Below are positions 62,830 to 64,000 of a stretch of 64,000 nucleotides of DNA, piece by piece. The notes beneath the pieces are model-generated. The model did not search any database. It had not been told where the DNA came from and saw only the letters and a list, made by a program, of their open reading frames with translations. The translations under genes and the position numbers were made by a program. Source of the stretch: Kriegella sp963975415. Its GTDB lineage: Bacteria > Bacteroidota > Bacteroidia > Flavobacteriales > Flavobacteriaceae. How positions within the stretch are numbered: position 1 is the first letter of the stretch; the number at the start of each line of letters is the position of its first letter. The stretch spans positions 62,001 to 126,000 of the forward strand of contig NZ_CAXBGN010000008.1 of the NCBI RefSeq assembly GCF_963975415.1, written 5' to 3'.

Positions 62830-64000
62830 TTAGCTCAAGGATTCTTTGTTGTGATTGGAAACCGAACGTTGTTTTTTAAGGGCTATTTTTTGTTGCAACC
62901 ATTGCGGGTAATCTGAATCATTATCGGCATTGAAAATACGTACCTCCTGTGATTCATCGAGTTGCAGTAAGTCATCTTGTTTACAGCCTAGTATAGCCGC
63001 CGCTGTATTTACTCCTGAATAACCGGCTCCGGCCACGCCATGCGATAAGATACTTGCGCCGCACATATATAGTCCGTCAATTTCAGATTTTACTTTAAAG
63101 GCAAAGGGGCCGATATGCTTCAAACTTTTTTCGGTACCGTAGACATTGCCTCTCGTAGTATTTATATAATATTTATTGGTAACAGGAGTGCCTAATTCTT
63201 GATGTACGATATGGTCGCTAATACCTGGAATCGCCTTTTCTACCCCTTTCATCATTTTTTGCGTTAACAACGCTTTAAAAGCTAAGTATTCGGGTGAGCG
63301 TGGGTCTTTTTCTTTGCTGAATTTTTCAAAAGGTTTGTAATCGATATAGGTAATCGCCTCTAAGGTATGGTGTTTTCCATCATAACCGGTTGGGTCTTTA
63401 AGGGTTGTGCAGCTGATGAATAACCCTTCAAAAGCTTCTTCTGAAGAAATATCGGTCGCCATCATTTTATCGTAGAGATCGTCGGCATCCATATCGGGCA
63501 TCGACCAGATATTCCCTGAATCTACACCTGCTGCCCGTAAATCCATATCAACGGTAAGAAACAACATTAACGAGGTGCACGAGTATTTTGTTCGGTTTAA
63601 CTTCTTATTTAATTTTTTACTTAAATTTTCTTTTCCGACCAAATTTAGAAAGGTGATTCCTGGATCGGCGTTGGAAACGATGCGCTTTGCGAACAATTGT
63701 TGTCCGTTTTCCAATTCAACCCCAATCGCCTGTTTTTTATTTTGTCCCTTGAGTAGTATTTTATTTACTTTTTGGCTTGTACGTACTTCTCCCTTATTTT
63801 TTTTAATGGCATTGGTCATAGATTTAATCAGTGCGCCCCCACCTCCCATTGGATAAAAACCACCTTTAAAATAATGATCCATAACGGCACAATGTAAAGG
63901 AAAACTTGCCTTTCTGGGTTGAAGTCCGTGGTCACCGCATTGTACATTAAGAATATTTTTCAAAAGGGGATTTTTAATATGCCAATTGATAACCGTCCGT
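62830..64000 (-). CDS. Phytoene desaturase/carotenoid isomerase-like FAD oxidoreductase (N-terminus beyond window)
   Basis: The frame runs open to the right edge of the window; the apparent start at 63963 is an internal TTG. The 389 visible residues lack the N-terminal FAD motif, which lies outside. Diagnostic text is GGFYPMGGGGALIKSMTNAI, VELENGQQLFAKRIVSNADPG and the C-terminal DGLYMCGASILSHGVAGAGYSGVNTA, the C-terminal FAD-binding segment of the crtI/crtISO/retinol-saturase family. It probably reduces or desaturates a carotenoid or similar polyene. It is not linked in function to the neighbouring sugar genes. Confidence 0.85.
   Translation of the reverse strand, partial: RTVINWHIKNPLLKNILNVQCGDHGLQPRKASFPLHCAVMDHYFKGGFYPMGGGGALIKSMTNAIKKNKGEVRTSQKVNKILLKGQNKKQAIGVELENGQQLFAKRIVSNADPGITFLNLVGKENLSKKLNKKLNRTKYSCTSLMLFLTVDMDLRAAGVDSGNIWSMPDMDADDLYDKMMATDISSEEAFEGLFISCTTLKDPTGYDGKHHTLEAITYIDYKPFEKFSKEKDPRSPEYLAFKALLTQKMMKGVEKAIPGISDHIVHQELGTPVTNKYYINTTRGNVYGTEKSLKHIGPFAFKVKSEIDGLYMCGASILSHGVAGAGYSGVNTAAAILGCKQDDLLQLDESQEVRIFNADNDSDYPQWLQQKIALKKQRSVSNHNKESLS

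Noticed and set aside
1..64000. Insertion sequences, prophage, CRISPR arrays, integrases
   Set aside because: No transposase, integrase, phage or Cas protein pattern, and no regularly spaced direct repeats, were seen.

Overview
The window looks like a marine Bacteroidota chromosome, most likely a flavobacterium (family Flavobacteriaceae). The evidence is its AT-rich composition, three SusC/SusD outer-membrane pairs, two ECF sigma/FecR regulatory pairs, six S1 sulfatases, a bacillithiol deacetylase, and promoters of the Bacteroidota form TTTG-N20-TAnnTTTG (clearest before tRNA-His). All assignments come from reading motifs and domain order; no database search was possible.

Layout. (1) 1-1083: the tail of an unidentified gene, a histidine phosphatase and a possible gene remnant. 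(2) 1224-13879: an S1 sulfatase, a SusC/SusD pair without its own sigma factor, then three Tat-signal Gfo/Idh/MocA dehydrogenases and a secreted TIM-barrel isomerase/epimerase-like protein. (3) 14255-27783: ECF sigma, FecR, STN-type SusC, SusD, then an alternating run sulfatase - FAD oxidoreductase - sulfatase - FAD oxidoreductase. (4) 28108-39343: a second ECF sigma, FecR, STN-SusC, SusD set followed by a Tat-exported PhoD-like metallophosphoesterase and a sulfatase. (5) 39625-49982: mostly general genes (MATE exporter, Cys/Met PLP enzyme, BshB1, TPR histidine kinase, tRNA-His, M28 peptidase, semialdehyde dehydrogenase, NTF2-fold protein). (6) 50140-57735: sulfatase, Tat-signal enolase-superfamily dehydratase, RraA-like protein with a Sec signal, NTF2-fold protein, BASS-type anion symporter, sulfatase. 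(7) 57809-64000: mannonate dehydratase plus SDR, another Tat Gfo/Idh/MocA enzyme, a rhamnose-mutarotase-family protein plus lactonase-type amidohydrolase, and a truncated carotenoid-desaturase-like protein.

Working together (inference): the SusC/D pairs would import sulfated oligosaccharides, lipoprotein or periplasmic sulfatases would remove sulfate, and imported monomers (uronic acids through UxuA and the SDR; a 6-deoxyhexose through the mutarotase and lactonase) would be catabolised. A sulfated algal glycan containing uronate and deoxyhexose, such as ulvan or fucoidan, would fit but is not proven.

The most striking point is that I see no recognisable glycoside hydrolase or polysaccharide lyase among these genes, while many exported redox and elimination-type enzymes are present. 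This suggests glycan cleavage by periplasmic oxidation and elimination, comparable to the 3-keto-glycoside route known in gut Bacteroides. A separate exported dehydratase-aldolase-symporter set may turn sugar acids into keto acids before uptake.
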